DNA of 64,000 nucleotides from Kribbella kalugense. Lineage in GTDB: Bacteria > Actinomycetota > Actinomycetes > Propionibacteriales > Kribbellaceae. The stretch covers positions 1,488,001-1,552,000 of the forward strand of contig NZ_SODF01000001.1 in the NCBI RefSeq assembly GCF_004365875.1. Direction: 5' to 3'. Under the pieces are notes generated by a model. The model did not search any database. It was not told the origin of the DNA and saw nothing but the letters and a program-made list of their open reading frames with translations. A program made the translations under genes and the position numbers. The first letter of the stretch is position 1. Each line of letters opens with the position of its first letter. Positions 40,907 to 50,512 of the stretch are shown here, in pieces.

Positions 40907-42103
40907 TCAGGCCCGGTCGGCGGACAACTCCTCGGCGATCCGGTTGCCGATGACGAGACACGCGGTCGCAGCGGGTGAAGGTGCGTTGAGGACGTGCAGC
41001 GCGCGCCCGTCGCGGAGGAACAGGAAGTCGTCGACCAGCTTGCCGTCGCGCGTCACGGCCTGAGCACGGACTCCTGCGCCAGAGCGCCGTACATCAGAAA
41101 CCTGCAGTTCGGGGAGCATGCGCCGGGCCTCGCGGACCAGCGCCCTGCCGGTCAGCGAACGGACGATCTCCTTCGTACCGGTCCGTGCGTACCGGCGGGC
41201 CAGGCGCCAGGTTCCTCGGTACGTCGCGGCTTCCCAGACGTCTCGTGGGACGATCGACGACCACTTGTAGCCCTCGCGGGACAAGGCGGGTACGGCGTTA
41301 GGCCCGACGTGGACACCGCCGTCGATGCCGCGGGTCAGGTGGACGCCAAGGAACGGCAGGTCCGGGTCGGGCACCGGATAGACCAGGCCCTTCACCAAGT
41401 ACTCGCGCCCAGGGACGATCTCGCTGAACTCACCGCGGAACGGGAGAATCCGGACACCAGGCTCGAGCCCAGACGCGCGCGCCAGCCGATCGCTGTGCAG
41501 GCCGGCGCAGACAGCGACCCGCTCGGCCTCGATCACGTCGTCAACCATCCGTACCCGGGCCATCGAACCCGCGTTCTCGACCGACACCACGGACACCCCG
41601 GTCCGGATCTCACCACCCGCCGCCCGTACGTCGTCGGCCAACGCCGCCGCGACCAGCTTGAAGTCCACGCGGCCAGTCGAGTCGACGGCCAGCGCACCCT
41701 TCACGCGCAGATGTGGTTCGCGCTCAGCCACCTCATCGAGCGTCAGCCGGCGGACCGGGACACCGTTCTCCTGGCCGATGCCGAACAACCGGTCGAGCTG
41801 CGGCAGCTCGGACTCCGTCGTCGCCACGACCAGCTTGCCCGGGACGTCGAGCGGGATGCCTTTCTCCTCGCAGTACTCCTTCAGCGCTGCCCCGCCGGCC
41901 ACGGCGAACCGCGCCTTCAGCGAGCCGGGCCGGTAATACAGACCCGAGTGCACGACACCCGAGTTGTGCCCGGTCTGATGCGCGGCGACCGACTGCTCTT
42001 TCTCCAGTACGACGACCGGCGTACCGGGGTCGCGCCGCTGCAAGGCGCGCGCCACCGCCAGCCCGACAATGCCGCCGCCGACTACTACCGCAGATCTCGT
42101 CAC
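40907..42103 (-). CDS. lhgO: L-2-hydroxyglutarate oxidase
   Basis: 398 residues. An FAD-binding AVVVGGGIVGLAVARAL at the N-terminus, then VLEKEQSVAAHQTGHNSGVVHSGLYYRPGSLKA, which is the LhgO signature, LPFRGEFSEI and VHVGPNAVPALSREGYKW follow. It oxidises L-2-hydroxyglutarate to 2-oxoglutarate, passing electrons to oxygen or quinone. The start is GTG 42103. It lies 26 nt upstream of the P1 peptidase on the same strand. Confidence 0.9.
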   Translation of the reverse strand: MTRSAVVVGGGIVGLAVARALQRRDPGTPVVVLEKEQSVAAHQTGHNSGVVHSGLYYRPGSLKARFAVAGGAALKEYCEEKGIPLDVPGKLVVATTESELPQLDRLFGIGQENGVPVRRLTLDEVAEREPHLRVKGALAVDSTGRVDFKLVAAALADDVRAAGGEIRTGVSVVSVENAGSMARVRMVDDVIEAERVAVCAGLHSDRLARASGLEPGVRILPFRGEFSEIVPGREYLVKGLVYPVPDPDLPFLGVHLTRGIDGGVHVGPNAVPALSREGYKWSSIVPRDVWEAATYRGTWRLARRYARTGTKEIVRSLTGRALVREARRMLPELQVSDVRRSGAGVRAQAVTRDGKLVDDFLFLRDGRALHVLNAPSPAATACLVIGNRIAEELSADRA

Positions 42104-42127
42104 GCCTAAGAGAGGTCCTTCGAACGG

Positions 42128-42384
42128 TCAGAAATACAGCCAGTCTCGGAGCAGAGTAGCCAGAGCCACCGGGGCGTCGTACTGCATGAGGTGGCCGGCG
42201 TCCGGCACCTCGACGTACGACGCACCCGGGATGGGGCCCGCCAGCTGCCTCCCGGTCGCCGTCGGAATCCACGCGTCCTCACGGCCCCACACCACCTTGA
42301 CCGCGATCGAGAGGTCGAGCCTTGCCCCAGGCGATCGACCGGCCTTCCCACTCGAACCTCTCGTCGACCTCCATCTCTCCACCT
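42128..42384 (-). pseudogene. Remnant of an alpha/beta hydrolase, truncated and frameshifted
   Basis: The readable part, IAVKVVWGREDAWIPTATGRQLAGPIPGASYVEVPDAGHLMQYDAPVALATLLRDW, is the C-terminal third of an alpha/beta hydrolase with the acid (Asp of GRED) and His (GHLMQ). The segment just upstream (VDERFEWEGRSIAWGKA) is in another frame, so a frameshift lies near 42310-42320, and the nucleophile half is absent. It is a decayed gene between lhgO and the sensor gene. Confidence 0.6.
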
Positions 42385-42412
42385 AACCATCAATGATGGT
42401 CTTGATGGTTAG
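42383..42412. terminator. 10-bp perfect inverted repeat at the end of the sensor gene
   Basis: CTAACCATCA (42383-42392) and TGATGGTTAG (42403-42412) flank a 10-nt spacer. It overlaps the stop of the binding-protein gene and is AT-rich for this genome. It may be a terminator without U-run or a protein-binding site. Confidence 0.4.
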
Positions 42413-43461
42413 TGGGTGTAGGCGATCTGTTCCTGGATCCGGAACTCGAGGCCGTCGGCGACCGCGAGGTACACGTCCTGGTCGACGAGGTTGCCGTCGA
42501 GGCGGAGCAGACCGCGCGGGCTGTCGTAGAAGTGGCCGCTGGGGAGGCCGGCCGACATCGCGATCGAGCCGCTGACCTCGCCGAGGCGGGCGAGGAACCG
42601 GATCGCCTCGTAGCACGACTCGCCGACCGCGTTGAGGGCCGGCGCGAAGGGACCGAAGCGGGCGTAGTACTGCTGGGCGAACTCACTGCTCTCCACGGTC
42701 GACAGCCCGTCGAAGTATGCCGCGGCCGCGTAGACGCCGTGGTTCGCACCAGGTCCGCCGCCGAGCAGCGTGTTCTCCTCGATCGCCGGGCTCAGGCGAA
42801 GTAGGTCCTCACTCAGCCCGGCCCGGGCGAACTGACGGTTGAAGTGGACCGCATCCTGGCCCATCAGCAGCATGATCACGCCGTCGGCCTTAGTTGCCTT
42901 CAGCCCGTTGATCACCTCACTGAAGTCATCGGTGCCGAGGGCAACATAAGCGGAATCGACGATGTCCAAGGCCTCCTGGGCAACGGATCCGGTCACCCGC
43001 GGGTAGACATAGTCGTTGCCGACGACAACCCATCGGCTGGCGCCGTGGTTCTCGCGGAGCCATCGCGCGGCCGGCAGCAGCTGGTTGACCGGGCGCTCGC
43101 CGAGCATGAACACGCCGGGCGTGTCGTCGCCGCCTTCGTGCATCGCGGCGAACGCGTACACAACCCGGCCGCCGATCCGCCGAGTCAGCGCCACCCGGAC
43201 CGCGGAGATATGCCAGCCGGCCACCGCCTCCACCCGCCCGGAGTCGACCAGCCGCCCGACCTCCTCAGCCACGACCGCGGGCGGTCGACCGGCGTCGACC
43301 TGGACGAGCTCGACCTGGCGCCCGGCGATGCCGTTGCGGGCGTTCAGTTGCTCGACGGCGAGCTGTCCGCAGGCGAGGCAGGACGGTCCGTAGATCCCGG
43401 TCGGCCCTTGCAGCGGCACGACGAAGGCGATCGGCAGTACGTCGGAACGCAGTACCGTCAC
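42409..43461 (-). CDS. AmiC-like cytosolic amide/urea-binding protein (periplasmic-binding fold, no signal peptide)
   Basis: 350 residues of type I periplasmic-binding fold: IAFVVPLQGPTGIYGPSCLACGQLAVEQLNARNGIAGRQVELVQVD, then WVVVGNDYVYPRV and GVYAAAAYFDGLSTVESSEFAQQYYARFGPFAPALNAVGESCYEAIRFLARL. This is the branched-chain/urea/amide-binding group, but it begins almost at the fold without signal peptide, lipobox or ABC transporter genes. That matches AmiC, the cytosolic ligand sensor of the Pseudomonas amidase operon. It is divergent from a MarR gene and upstream of an NCS1 permease-urease operon, so a urea or amide ligand is likely. GTG 43461 has GGGAGGAG almost touching it, so the start is uncertain. 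Confidence 0.78.
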   Translation of the reverse strand: MTVLRSDVLPIAFVVPLQGPTGIYGPSCLACGQLAVEQLNARNGIAGRQVELVQVDAGRPPAVVAEEVGRLVDSGRVEAVAGWHISAVRVALTRRIGGRVVYAFAAMHEGGDDTPGVFMLGERPVNQLLPAARWLRENHGASRWVVVGNDYVYPRVTGSVAQEALDIVDSAYVALGTDDFSEVINGLKATKADGVIMLLMGQDAVHFNRQFARAGLSEDLLRLSPAIEENTLLGGGPGANHGVYAAAAYFDGLSTVESSEFAQQYYARFGPFAPALNAVGESCYEAIRFLARLGEVSGSIAMSAGLPSGHFYDSPRGLLRLDGNLVDQDVYLAVADGLEFRIQEQIAYTH

Positions 43462-43524
43462 CTCCTCCCGCCGTACATCCGGTCAAGTGTTGCGGAAGTG
43501 GAGGCGGATCTGCGAGCGAACGGC

Positions 43525-43530
43525 TATATT
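43525..43530 (+). promoter_or_regulatory. -10 box (TATATT) of the MarR-permease region
   Basis: TATATT stands 30 nt before the MarR ATG in the gap shared with the divergent sensor gene, a position where MarR could repress its own transcription. Confidence 0.45.
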
Positions 43531-43560
43531 TCCCAGCACCTGAACGGAGGTGGGGTGCGG

Positions 43561-43956
43561 ATGGCGTCGAGCCTGCTCCTGGTGCTGAAGCGGGTCGAGC
43601 GGGAGATCGAGCTCGGTCTGCAGCCGTTGCTGGACGAGTTCGGGCTGACGATCGAGCAGTGGCGGATCATGGCCGCGCTGCACGAGGAGCCCGGTCAGCC
43701 GATGTCGCTGCTCGCGGAGTCCGCAGTACTGCCGGCCGCCAGTCTGACCCGGCACGTCGACAAGCTGGTCGAGCGCGGACTCGTCGTACGCCGGATCCAT
43801 CCGGACGACAAGCGGCGGATCGTCACCGCGCTCTCCCCCGTCGGCGCAACCGTCGCCGAGCGCCTCGCCACCGCCCAGCGCGCCCTCGAAGCCGACGTCG
43901 CCAATTACTTCCAGATGGAAATACACGAACGTAGCGGCTCGGCAACACGCAGGTAA
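43561..43956 (+). CDS. MarR-family transcriptional regulator
   Basis: 131 residues. Winged helix: LLDEFGLTIEQWRIMAALHEEPGQPMSLLAESAVLPAASLTRHVDKLVERGLVVRRIHPDDKRRIVTALSPVGATVAERL; the DDKRR wing is diagnostic of MarR. It is likely to sense a small molecule, and sits between the cytosolic binding protein and the permease-urease operon. GGAGGTG lies 9 nt before ATG 43561; GTG 43555 is a possible alternative. Confidence 0.9.
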   Translation: MASSLLLVLKRVEREIELGLQPLLDEFGLTIEQWRIMAALHEEPGQPMSLLAESAVLPAASLTRHVDKLVERGLVVRRIHPDDKRRIVTALSPVGATVAERLATAQRALEADVANYFQMEIHERSGSATRR

Positions 43957-44057
43957 CACGGCGTTCCTAGGTTCCTTCCATTCGGGTGCATCCCCGCCGG
44001 CAACGTCGCCGGTCCGCCGGAGCACCGCTCGCCCGAAGGTGCCGCAGGAGTTCCGCC
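43957..44057 (+). promoter_or_regulatory. Structured 5' leader of the permease-urease operon, riboswitch-like
   Basis: Pairings seen: TTCGGG (43981-43986) with CCCGAA (44032-44037); CCGGC (43997-44001) with GCCGG (44008-44012); and GCACC (44022-44026) with either GGTGC at 43985-43989 or GGTGC at 44038-44042, next to the ribosome site GCAGGAG. Two mutually exclusive partners for one segment beside the ribosome site is switch-like. The GGTTCC and GGTCCG blocks faintly recall ykkC (guanidine-I) leaders, but the match is incomplete. Confidence 0.4.
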
Positions 44058-45695
44058 ATGACTGTTGAACCCTCGCTCGACCACCACACCTCCGCCCCAC
44101 CCGGACCGACCACCGCGACCCGCGAGACACTCGAGGACTACACCCTCCGATTCGCGCCGCGCAGCTACCGCAAGTGGACGACCGGCGTCGTCGCCGTCTC
44201 GGCCCTCGGCGGCATCGCCTACCTGGCCGACTTCGCGATCGGCGCGAACATCGGCATCTCGTACGGGACGACCAACGCGCTGTGGGGCATCGGGATCTTC
44301 GCCGTGGTGATCATGGCGACCGGGCTGCCGCTGGCGTACTACGCCGCGCGGTACAACATCGACCTCGACCTGATCACCCGCGGCAGCGGCTTCGGGTACT
44401 ACGGCTCGGTCGTGACGAACGTGATCTTCGCGTCGTTCACGTTCATCTTCTTCGCGCTCGAAGGCTCGATCATGGCGCAGGGCCTGCAACTCGGGCTGCA
44501 CGTGCCACTCTGGCTCGGGTACGCCGTTTCGACCATGGTGATCTTCCCGCTCGTGATCTACGGGATGAAGGTGTTGTCGACTCTGCAAGTGTGGACGACG
44601 CCGCTGTGGCTGATCCTGATGGTGCTGCCGTTCTGCTACCTGCTGATCTCGCACCCGTCGTCGGTGTCGACCTTCTTCGATTACGGCCCTGACGCCGATT
44701 TCGGCTCGATGTTGCTCGCAGCCGGCGTGTGCCTGTCGCTGATCGCGCAGATCGCCGAGCAGATCGACTACCTCCGCTTCATGCCGCCGAAGACGCCGGA
44801 GAACTCACGCAAGTGGTGGACCGCGATGCTGCTGGCCGGACCGGGGTGGGTCATCTTCGGCGCTCTGAAGCAGGTCATCGGCCTCTTCCTGGCGGTCTAC
44901 ATCATCGCGAACGTCGCCGACTCGTCCGCCATCGCCAACCAGCCGGTGCATCAGTTCCTGGAGATCTACCGCGGATTCCTGCCGGGGTGGCTGGCGATGA
45001 CGCTGGCCGTCGTACTCGTCGTCATCAGCCAGGTGAAGATCAACGTCACCAACGCGTACTCCGGTTCGCTGGCCTGGACGAACTCGTACACCCGGCTGAC
45101 CAGGCATTACCCCGGACGGCTCGTATTCCTCGGGTTCAACCTGGTGATCGCGCTGGTTCTGATGGAGGCGAACATGTTCGACTTCCTCAACACCATCCTC
45201 GGCTTCTACGCGAACTGCGGGATGGCATGGATCGTGGTCGTTGCCTCCGACATCGTCTTCAACAAGTACCTCTTGAAGCTCTCACCCAAGGCGCCCGAGT
45301 TCCGGCGCGGCATGCTGTACGCCGTCAATCCGGTCGGATTCGTTTCAATGGCAGCCGCCGCCGGCGTGTCGATCGTCGTATTCTTCGGTGGACTCGGCTC
45401 GGGCATCAAGCCGTACTCGCCGCTCGTCGCGATCGGACTGGCCCTCGTACTGCCGCCGGTCCTGGCCGTGATCACGCGCGGCAAGTACTACCTGCGCCGT
45501 ACCGACGACGGGCTGGACCTGCCGATGTACGACGAACACGGCAACCCGTCAGGCGCCGTACTCACCTGTCATGTCTGCCGCCAGGACTACGAACGCCCCG
45601 ACATGACCGCGTGCGCAACCCACGACGCGGCCGTCTGCTCCCTCTGCCTGAGCACAGACAAGGTGTCCGACCACGTCCTACCGTTGCAATCGTGA
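44058..45695 (+). CDS. NCS1-type permease with a C-terminal Cys/His-rich tail
   Basis: 545 residues, 12 predicted membrane helices. [77 protein letters not shown] and [25 protein letters not shown] fit the purine/cytosine-allantoin permease superfamily. After the last helix comes a cytosolic tail with C504, C507, C519, H522, C527 and C530 (CHVC ... [13 protein letters not shown]), a zinc-ribbon-like arrangement unusual for NCS1 carriers. The position directly before ureA (4-nt overlap) indicates uptake of urea or a precursor. The ribosome site GCAGGAG precedes ATG 44058. Confidence 0.85.
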   Translation: MTVEPSLDHHTSAPPGPTTATRETLEDYTLRFAPRSYRKWTTGVVAVSALGGIAYLADFAIGANIGISYGTTNALWGIGIFAVVIMATGLPLAYYAARYNIDLDLITRGSGFGYYGSVVTNVIFASFTFIFFALEGSIMAQGLQLGLHVPLWLGYAVSTMVIFPLVIYGMKVLSTLQVWTTPLWLILMVLPFCYLLISHPSSVSTFFDYGPDADFGSMLLAAGVCLSLIAQIAEQIDYLRFMPPKTPENSRKWWTAMLLAGPGWVIFGALKQVIGLFLAVYIIANVADSSAIANQPVHQFLEIYRGFLPGWLAMTLAVVLVVISQVKINVTNAYSGSLAWTNSYTRLTRHYPGRLVFLGFNLVIALVLMEANMFDFLNTILGFYANCGMAWIVVVASDIVFNKYLLKLSPKAPEFRRGMLYAVNPVGFVSMAAAAGVSIVVFFGGLGSGIKPYSPLVAIGLALVLPPVLAVITRGKYYLRRTDDGLDLPMYDEHGNPSGAVLTCHVCRQDYERPDMTACATHDAAVCSLCLSTDKVSDHVLPLQS

Positions 45696-45994
45696 ACTTC
45701 ACTCCCGCTGACGTCGAGAAGCTGCTGCTCTCCGTGGCCGGCATGGTCGCCCGCGACCGGCTGGCCCGGGGAGTGCTGCTCAACCACCCCGAAGCCGTCG
45801 CCCTCCTCAGCACCTGGGTGATCGAACGAGCCCGCGAAGGCGCCCGCGTCGCCGACCTGATGGAAACCGGCCGCACAGTGCTGACCCGAGACCAGGTCAT
45901 GCCAGGCGTCGCAGAACTCCTCCACGACGTCCAGGTAGAAGCCACCTTCCCAGACGGCCGCAAGCTCGTGACTATCCACAGCCCTATCATTTGA
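45692..45994 (+). CDS. ureA: Urease subunit gamma
   Basis: 100 residues, the usual length. [49 protein letters not shown] and VTIHSPI at the end identify UreA. GTG 45692 overlaps the permease stop (GTGA), so translation is coupled. It forms the urease core with UreB and UreC. Confidence 0.96.
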   Translation: MNFTPADVEKLLLSVAGMVARDRLARGVLLNHPEAVALLSTWVIERAREGARVADLMETGRTVLTRDQVMPGVAELLHDVQVEATFPDGRKLVTIHSPII

Positions 45995-46004
45995 GGCGGA
46001 TCTC

Positions 46005-46367
46005 ATGGCTGACGACGTTAGACTTAGCAAGGAAGGTCAGGGGGCGCACACCAGCCCTCCCGGCCCCGGCGCCATCCGCGTCCGACCAGGCACCATTACG
46101 TTGAATGCCGATCGTTCGGACGACGAGCGTTTGCGGCTGGTGATCGTGAACACCGGCGACCGTCCCATCCAGATCGGTTCACATCTGCACTTGCCGGATG
46201 CGAACACTGCGCTGTCGTTCGACCGCGCCGCTGCACAGGGTTTCCGGCTCGACATCCCGTCCGGTACGTCGCAACGCTTCGAGCCGGGCGCGTCCCGGGA
46301 GGTGCAGCTTGTCGCTCTCAGGGGCAATCGGAAGGTTCCGGGGATTCAGGTGAAGCACGATGGTTGA
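46005..46367 (+). CDS. ureB: Urease subunit beta
   Basis: 120 residues. The UreB core [72 protein letters not shown] is intact; the first ~20 residues ([14 protein letters not shown]) are an extra disordered extension. It starts 10 nt after ureA and overlaps ureC by 8 nt. Confidence 0.95.
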   Translation: MADDVRLSKEGQGAHTSPPGPGAIRVRPGTITLNADRSDDERLRLVIVNTGDRPIQIGSHLHLPDANTALSFDRAAAQGFRLDIPSGTSQRFEPGASREVQLVALRGNRKVPGIQVKHDG

Positions 46368-48063
46368 GATCTCGCGGGCGGCGTACGCCGCGTTGTACGG
46401 GCCGACTGTCGGCGACCAGGTCCGGCTCGCTGACACCGACCTGTGGGTGGAGGTCGAGCAGGACCTGACCGTCGGCGGGGAGGAAGTGGTCTTCGGCGGC
46501 GGGAAGTCGATTCGCGAGTCGATGGCGCAAGGTACGGCGACGCGCGCGGAGGGAGCACCCGACACCGTCATCACCAATGTGCTCGTCGTGGACTGGTGGG
46601 GCATCATCCGCGCCGACGTCGGGATTCGCGACGGCCGGATCGTCGCCCTCGGCCGCGCCGGGAACCCGGACATCGCGGACGGCGTCCACCCGGACCTCCG
46701 GATCGGGCCGTCGACCGACGTGATCGCGGGCGAGGGTCGCATTCTCACCGCCGGTGCGATCGACTCACACGTCCATCTGCTGTCGCCTTCGCAACTCCAC
46801 GAGGCCCTGGCGACCGGGATCACCACGATCGTCGGCGGCGGGACCGGCCCGAGCGAGGGCTCCAAGGCGACCACGGTCACCCCCGGCGCATGGCATCTCG
46901 AGCAGATGCATCGCGCGCTGGACGCCGTACCGCTCAACATCCTCCTGCTCGGCAAGGGAAACACCGTGAGCGCGGAAGCCCTCGCGGAGCAGGCTCTCGC
47001 GGGTGCCGCCGGGTACAAGGTGCACGAGGACTGGGGCTCAACCCCGGCCGCAATCGATTCCGCATTGCGCGCCGCGGACGACTGGGGTCTCCAGGTCGCG
47101 CTGCACGCCGACAGCCTGAACGAGGCCGGCTACGTCGAGTCGACGCTCGCCGCGATCGCCGGGAGGTCGATTCACGCGTTCCACGTCGAGGGCGCGGGCG
47201 GTGGTCACGCGCCGGACATTCTCTCCATCGCGTCGTACCCGCACGTCATCCCCGGCTCGACCAACCCGACGCTGCCGCACACCGTGAACACGGTCGCCGA
47301 GCACCTCGACATGCTGATGGTCTGCCACCATCTCAGCCCGGACGTACCCGAGGACCTCGCGTTCGCCGAGTCCCGGATCCGGGCGACCACGATCGCGGCC
47401 GAGGACATCCTGCACGATCTCGGCGCGCTGTCCGTGACCTCGTCCGACGCGCAGGCGATGGGCCGGATCGGCGAGGTGATCACCCGGACCTGGCAGGTCG
47501 CCCACGTGATGAAGGCCCGCCGCGGTCCGTTAAGCGGTGATCTTCCCGCCGACAACGAGCGGGTCCGCCGGTACGTCGCGAAGTACACCATCAACCCGGC
47601 CGTTGCCCACGGCATCGATCACGAGGTCGGCTCGGTCGAGCCGGGCAAACTCGCGGACCTGACGCTCTGGGATCCCCGGTACTTCGGTGTCCGGCCGAGC
47701 CTGGTGATCAAGGGCGGCGCGATCGCGTGGGCCGCGCTCGGCGATCCGAACGCGTCGATCCCGACCCCGCAGCCCGTGCTGATGCGTCCCGCGTTCGGCG
47801 ACGCGATCGGCGCGGACCTGTCGTTCACGTTCGTCTCCCCTGCCGCCCTCGACGACGGCCTGGCGGAGCGGCTGGGACTGCGCCGGCGACTGCTCGGCGT
47901 ACGGCCGACGCGGGCGATCGGCAAGGCGGACATGAAGAACAACAGCGCCTTGCCGAGCATCGACATCGACCCGGAGACGTTCGCGATCAAGGTCGACGGC
48001 GACCTGGTCGAACCGTCCCCCGCCGAGGTCCTTCCACTCGCCCAGCTGTACGCGATGTTCTGA
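46360..48063 (+). CDS. ureC: Urease subunit alpha (catalytic)
   Basis: 567 residues, full length. The nickel site is visible: DSHVHLLSP (two His), the carbamylated Lys in [38 protein letters not shown], and the catalytic Asp in [35 protein letters not shown] is the mobile flap. It hydrolyses urea to ammonia and carbamate. The stop overlaps the ureF start (TGATG). Confidence 0.97.
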   Translation: MVEISRAAYAALYGPTVGDQVRLADTDLWVEVEQDLTVGGEEVVFGGGKSIRESMAQGTATRAEGAPDTVITNVLVVDWWGIIRADVGIRDGRIVALGRAGNPDIADGVHPDLRIGPSTDVIAGEGRILTAGAIDSHVHLLSPSQLHEALATGITTIVGGGTGPSEGSKATTVTPGAWHLEQMHRALDAVPLNILLLGKGNTVSAEALAEQALAGAAGYKVHEDWGSTPAAIDSALRAADDWGLQVALHADSLNEAGYVESTLAAIAGRSIHAFHVEGAGGGHAPDILSIASYPHVIPGSTNPTLPHTVNTVAEHLDMLMVCHHLSPDVPEDLAFAESRIRATTIAAEDILHDLGALSVTSSDAQAMGRIGEVITRTWQVAHVMKARRGPLSGDLPADNERVRRYVAKYTINPAVAHGIDHEVGSVEPGKLADLTLWDPRYFGVRPSLVIKGGAIAWAALGDPNASIPTPQPVLMRPAFGDAIGADLSFTFVSPAALDDGLAERLGLRRRLLGVRPTRAIGKADMKNNSALPSIDIDPETFAIKVDGDLVEPSPAEVLPLAQLYAMF

Positions 48064-48743
48064 TGAGTACTGCGGAACTGGTCGCGCTGATGCTCACCGA
48101 CGGCCGCCTGCCGACCGGTGGCCACACCCAGTCCGCCGGCCTCGAACCCGCAGTACGCGCCGGACTAGGTGCCGACGGCAAGCAACTCGCGGACGTCACG
48201 ACGTACGCCCGAGACCGCCTCCACACCGTCACCCGAGTCGAGGCGGCGGTTGCAGTCCTAGCCCGCTACATCACTCACTCCCATCAGTCCGAAGGGCTCC
48301 GGCTGGTTGAAGGGGCTTGGGCGGCTCGGACTTCGTCGCAGGTTTTGCGGGGGGTTTCTCGGCGGCAGGGGCGCGCGTATTTGCGGTTGGCGGGGCGGGT
48401 TTGGCCCGAGGTGCTTGAGCACCTGCAGGCGGACAGTGAGGTCCCGCGGCCGATTGTCATCGGGGTCATCGGCGCGGTCACCGGACTCTCGGCGGAGCAG
48501 GTGGCTCGCATCATCGCGTACGACGATGTGCAGTCCGTGGTGTCCGCGTCGTTGAAGTTGCTCCCCGTGGACCCAGCTGAGGCGGCGACCTGGCTGGCCG
48601 GGCTTCATGACGACATCGAGGAGCTGGTCGCCGACGTCTCGCCGTTGACCGACATCGAGAAGATCCCAGCCAACGGCGCGCCGCTGATCGATCAGTTCGC
48701 GCAGAATCACGCGACCGAGAGAATGAGGTTGTTCCATGCATGA
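48063..48743 (+). CDS. ureF: Urease accessory protein UreF
   Basis: 226 residues with the UreF landmarks [22 protein letters not shown] and the C-terminal [20 protein letters not shown]. It couples UreG to the apourease and checks nickel loading. Around 48290 synonymous codon choice changes abruptly from C-ending to G/T-ending codons. It overlaps ureG by 8 nt. Confidence 0.93.
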   Translation: MSTAELVALMLTDGRLPTGGHTQSAGLEPAVRAGLGADGKQLADVTTYARDRLHTVTRVEAAVAVLARYITHSHQSEGLRLVEGAWAARTSSQVLRGVSRRQGRAYLRLAGRVWPEVLEHLQADSEVPRPIVIGVIGAVTGLSAEQVARIIAYDDVQSVVSASLKLLPVDPAEAATWLAGLHDDIEELVADVSPLTDIEKIPANGAPLIDQFAQNHATERMRLFHA

Positions 48744-49443
48744 GACCCGCTCCTTCCGGCTGGGCGTCGCCGGACCGGTCGGCACCGGCAAGAGCTCCCT
48801 GATCGCGACCGTCTGCCGCGAACTCGCCGACGAACTCCGCCTCGGAGTGATCACCAACGACATCTACACCGACGAGGACGCCCGCCTGCTGCGGTCGGCC
48901 GGCGTACTCGATCCCGACCGCATCCGCGCCGTCGAGACCGGAGCCTGCCCGCACACCGCGATCCGCGACGACGTCACCCCGAACCTGATCGCCGTCGAGG
49001 ATCTCGAGCGCGACTTCGCCCCGCTGGACGTCGTACTCGTCGAATCCGGCGGCGACAACCTGACCGCGACGTTCTCGCCGGCCCTCGTCGACGCGCAGAT
49101 CTTCGTACTCGACGTGGCCGGTGGCGGTGACGTCGCACGGAAGGGCGGCCCGGGGATCGCGCGAGCGGATCTGCTCATCGTCAACAAGACCGACCTGGCG
49201 CCGTACGTCGGGGTCGATGTCGAACAGATGGTCAAGGATGCGAGCGAAGCCCGCGACGGGAAGCCAGTGATCGCACTCTCCCGCACGGATCCCGCCTCGG
49301 TCGCCGAGCTGACCGAGTGGGTCCGGACCATGACGGCCCACGTTCGCACCGGAGGGCACACACCGGTCGACCCCGGTCCGATGGCTCCGCACTCCCACGT
49401 CGGCGAGGACGGCACGCTGATCACCCATGTCCACTCGCATTGA
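48736..49443 (+). CDS. ureG: Urease accessory GTPase UreG
   Basis: 235 residues. P-loop [16 protein letters not shown] metal motif in [14 protein letters not shown], and [13 protein letters not shown] with the GTP-specificity NKTD. The C-terminus carries [17 protein letters not shown], a His-rich tail. As ureE is missing from the operon, this tail may store or receive nickel (inference). It overlaps ureD by 17 nt. Confidence 0.95.
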   Translation: MHETRSFRLGVAGPVGTGKSSLIATVCRELADELRLGVITNDIYTDEDARLLRSAGVLDPDRIRAVETGACPHTAIRDDVTPNLIAVEDLERDFAPLDVVLVESGGDNLTATFSPALVDAQIFVLDVAGGGDVARKGGPGIARADLLIVNKTDLAPYVGVDVEQMVKDASEARDGKPVIALSRTDPASVAELTEWVRTMTAHVRTGGHTPVDPGPMAPHSHVGEDGTLITHVHSH

Positions 49444-50086
49444 CGTCACCGCCGACCCGGTCCGCGATCGCTGTCTCCTGACGACCGGCCACCTCTCACC
49501 CCGGCGCTTGCATAGCCCACCCGGCGTGGTGCGCGTCGCCCTCGTCGCAGCGGGAGCCCTCCTGCTCGCCGGCGACAAAGTACGTATCGAAATCGTCGTC
49601 GAAGGTCCCGTGCGACTCGAGATCGTGGAAACCGCCGGAACGGTCGCCTACGCGATGCGCGGTGGATCCGCCCGCTGGGACGTCGACATCCGGCTGACGG
49701 ACGGCGCAAGCCTGCACTGGTACGCGGAACCGTTCGTCGTCTCCGCCGGCGCCGACGTCACCCGCACCACAACGGCACGTCTAGCCCCCGGCTGCACCGC
49801 TCAACTCCGTGAGTCACTCGTCCTCGGCCGGTACGGCGAACTCGGCGGCACCGTCCGTACGACCACCCGCGCCTGGATCGACGACCACCTGCTCCTCGCC
49901 GAAGACCTCGACCTCTCCCCCGAGCCCCGCACCGGCTGGGCCATCCTCGGATCGGCCCGGTGCCTGGACACCGTTACCACGCTGGGTTTCCGCCTCCCCG
50001 ACGACCCCAAAACGCTACAACTCGAAGGCTGCGGATCCATCGCCCGCCAACTGCTCGACGAACAACACCAGAGCACCCTGCACTAA
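49427..50086 (+). CDS. ureD: Urease accessory protein UreD
   Basis: 219 residues. [74 protein letters not shown] and [16 protein letters not shown]-like [19 protein letters not shown] fit UreD, shorter than the ~270-residue enterobacterial form, as is common in actinobacteria. It closes the operon, and its stop is 2 nt from the convergent ArsR gene stop. Confidence 0.92.
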   Translation: MSTRIDVTADPVRDRCLLTTGHLSPRRLHSPPGVVRVALVAAGALLLAGDKVRIEIVVEGPVRLEIVETAGTVAYAMRGGSARWDVDIRLTDGASLHWYAEPFVVSAGADVTRTTTARLAPGCTAQLRESLVLGRYGELGGTVRTTTRAWIDDHLLLAEDLDLSPEPRTGWAILGSARCLDTVTTLGFRLPDDPKTLQLEGCGSIARQLLDEQHQSTLH

Positions 50087-50088
50087 CT

Positions 50089-50448
50089 TCAGTGCGGCGA
50101 CGGCGAAGCTGCCGACTGGTCCGGGAGATCGCGGTCGAGATGGTCGGCGTGGAACAGGGCCTGGTCGAGCAGGCGACGTACATGATGATCGGCGGCCGAG
50201 TAGTAGACGAACGTCCCTTCTCGACGGCCTTTGACGAGGCCGGCGAGGCGGAGCTTGGCGAGGTGCTGGCTGACGGCGGTCGGCGCTGCCCCGGCCAGTT
50301 CGGCCAGGCAGGCGACCGACGACTCGCCCTGCAGGAGGGCCCAGAGGACCTTGATCCGGGTCGGATCGGCGAGCAGCCGGAACGACTCTGCCGCGAGGTG
50401 TACCTGTTCCTCGTTCGGCATCTCGAAGTCCTCGATCGACGAGTGCAT
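50089..50448 (-). CDS. ArsR-family metal-sensing repressor (KmtR-like)
   Basis: 119 residues. Winged helix: LLADPTRIKVLWALLQGESSVACLAELAGAAPTAVSQHLAKLRLAGLVKGRREGTFVYYSA. After it comes ADHHVRRLLDQALFHADHLDRDLPDQSAASPSPH, with several His as possible metal ligands. The mycobacterial KmtR, which senses nickel/cobalt and represses a divergent CDF exporter, has the same layout. The divergent CDF gene here supports this. Metal identity is inferred from the urease next door. Confidence 0.83.
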   Translation of the reverse strand: MHSSIEDFEMPNEEQVHLAAESFRLLADPTRIKVLWALLQGESSVACLAELAGAAPTAVSQHLAKLRLAGLVKGRREGTFVYYSAADHHVRRLLDQALFHADHLDRDLPDQSAASPSPH

Positions 50449-50500
50449 GCGCCGAGCCTAGCGTTACCTGCCTACTTGCGTACCTGCATGCTTGCGCAGC

Positions 50501-50506
50501 TAAGAT
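50501..50506 (+). promoter_or_regulatory. Promoter of the CDF exporter, leaderless type
   Basis: TAAGAT lies 6 nt before GTG 50513; TTGCGT at 50476-50481 could be the -35 box. The spacer holds a repeated CTTGCG (50475-50480, 50491-50496), where the ArsR repressor probably binds. Confidence 0.5.
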
Positions 50507-50512
50507 GCTCAG

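Noticed and set aside
42300-42330. A short S-T-S-R-S-R-S-R run in a third frame of the hydrolase remnant
   Set aside because: It has no start codon or ribosome site and comes from GATCGCGGTC-like text; it shows that short RS runs can arise by chance, unlike the 346-438 gene with its full translation signals.
43957-44057. Firm identification as a guanidine riboswitch
   Set aside because: Only two short blocks resemble ykkC leaders and the conserved joining bases do not all match, so only a generic structured leader is annotated.
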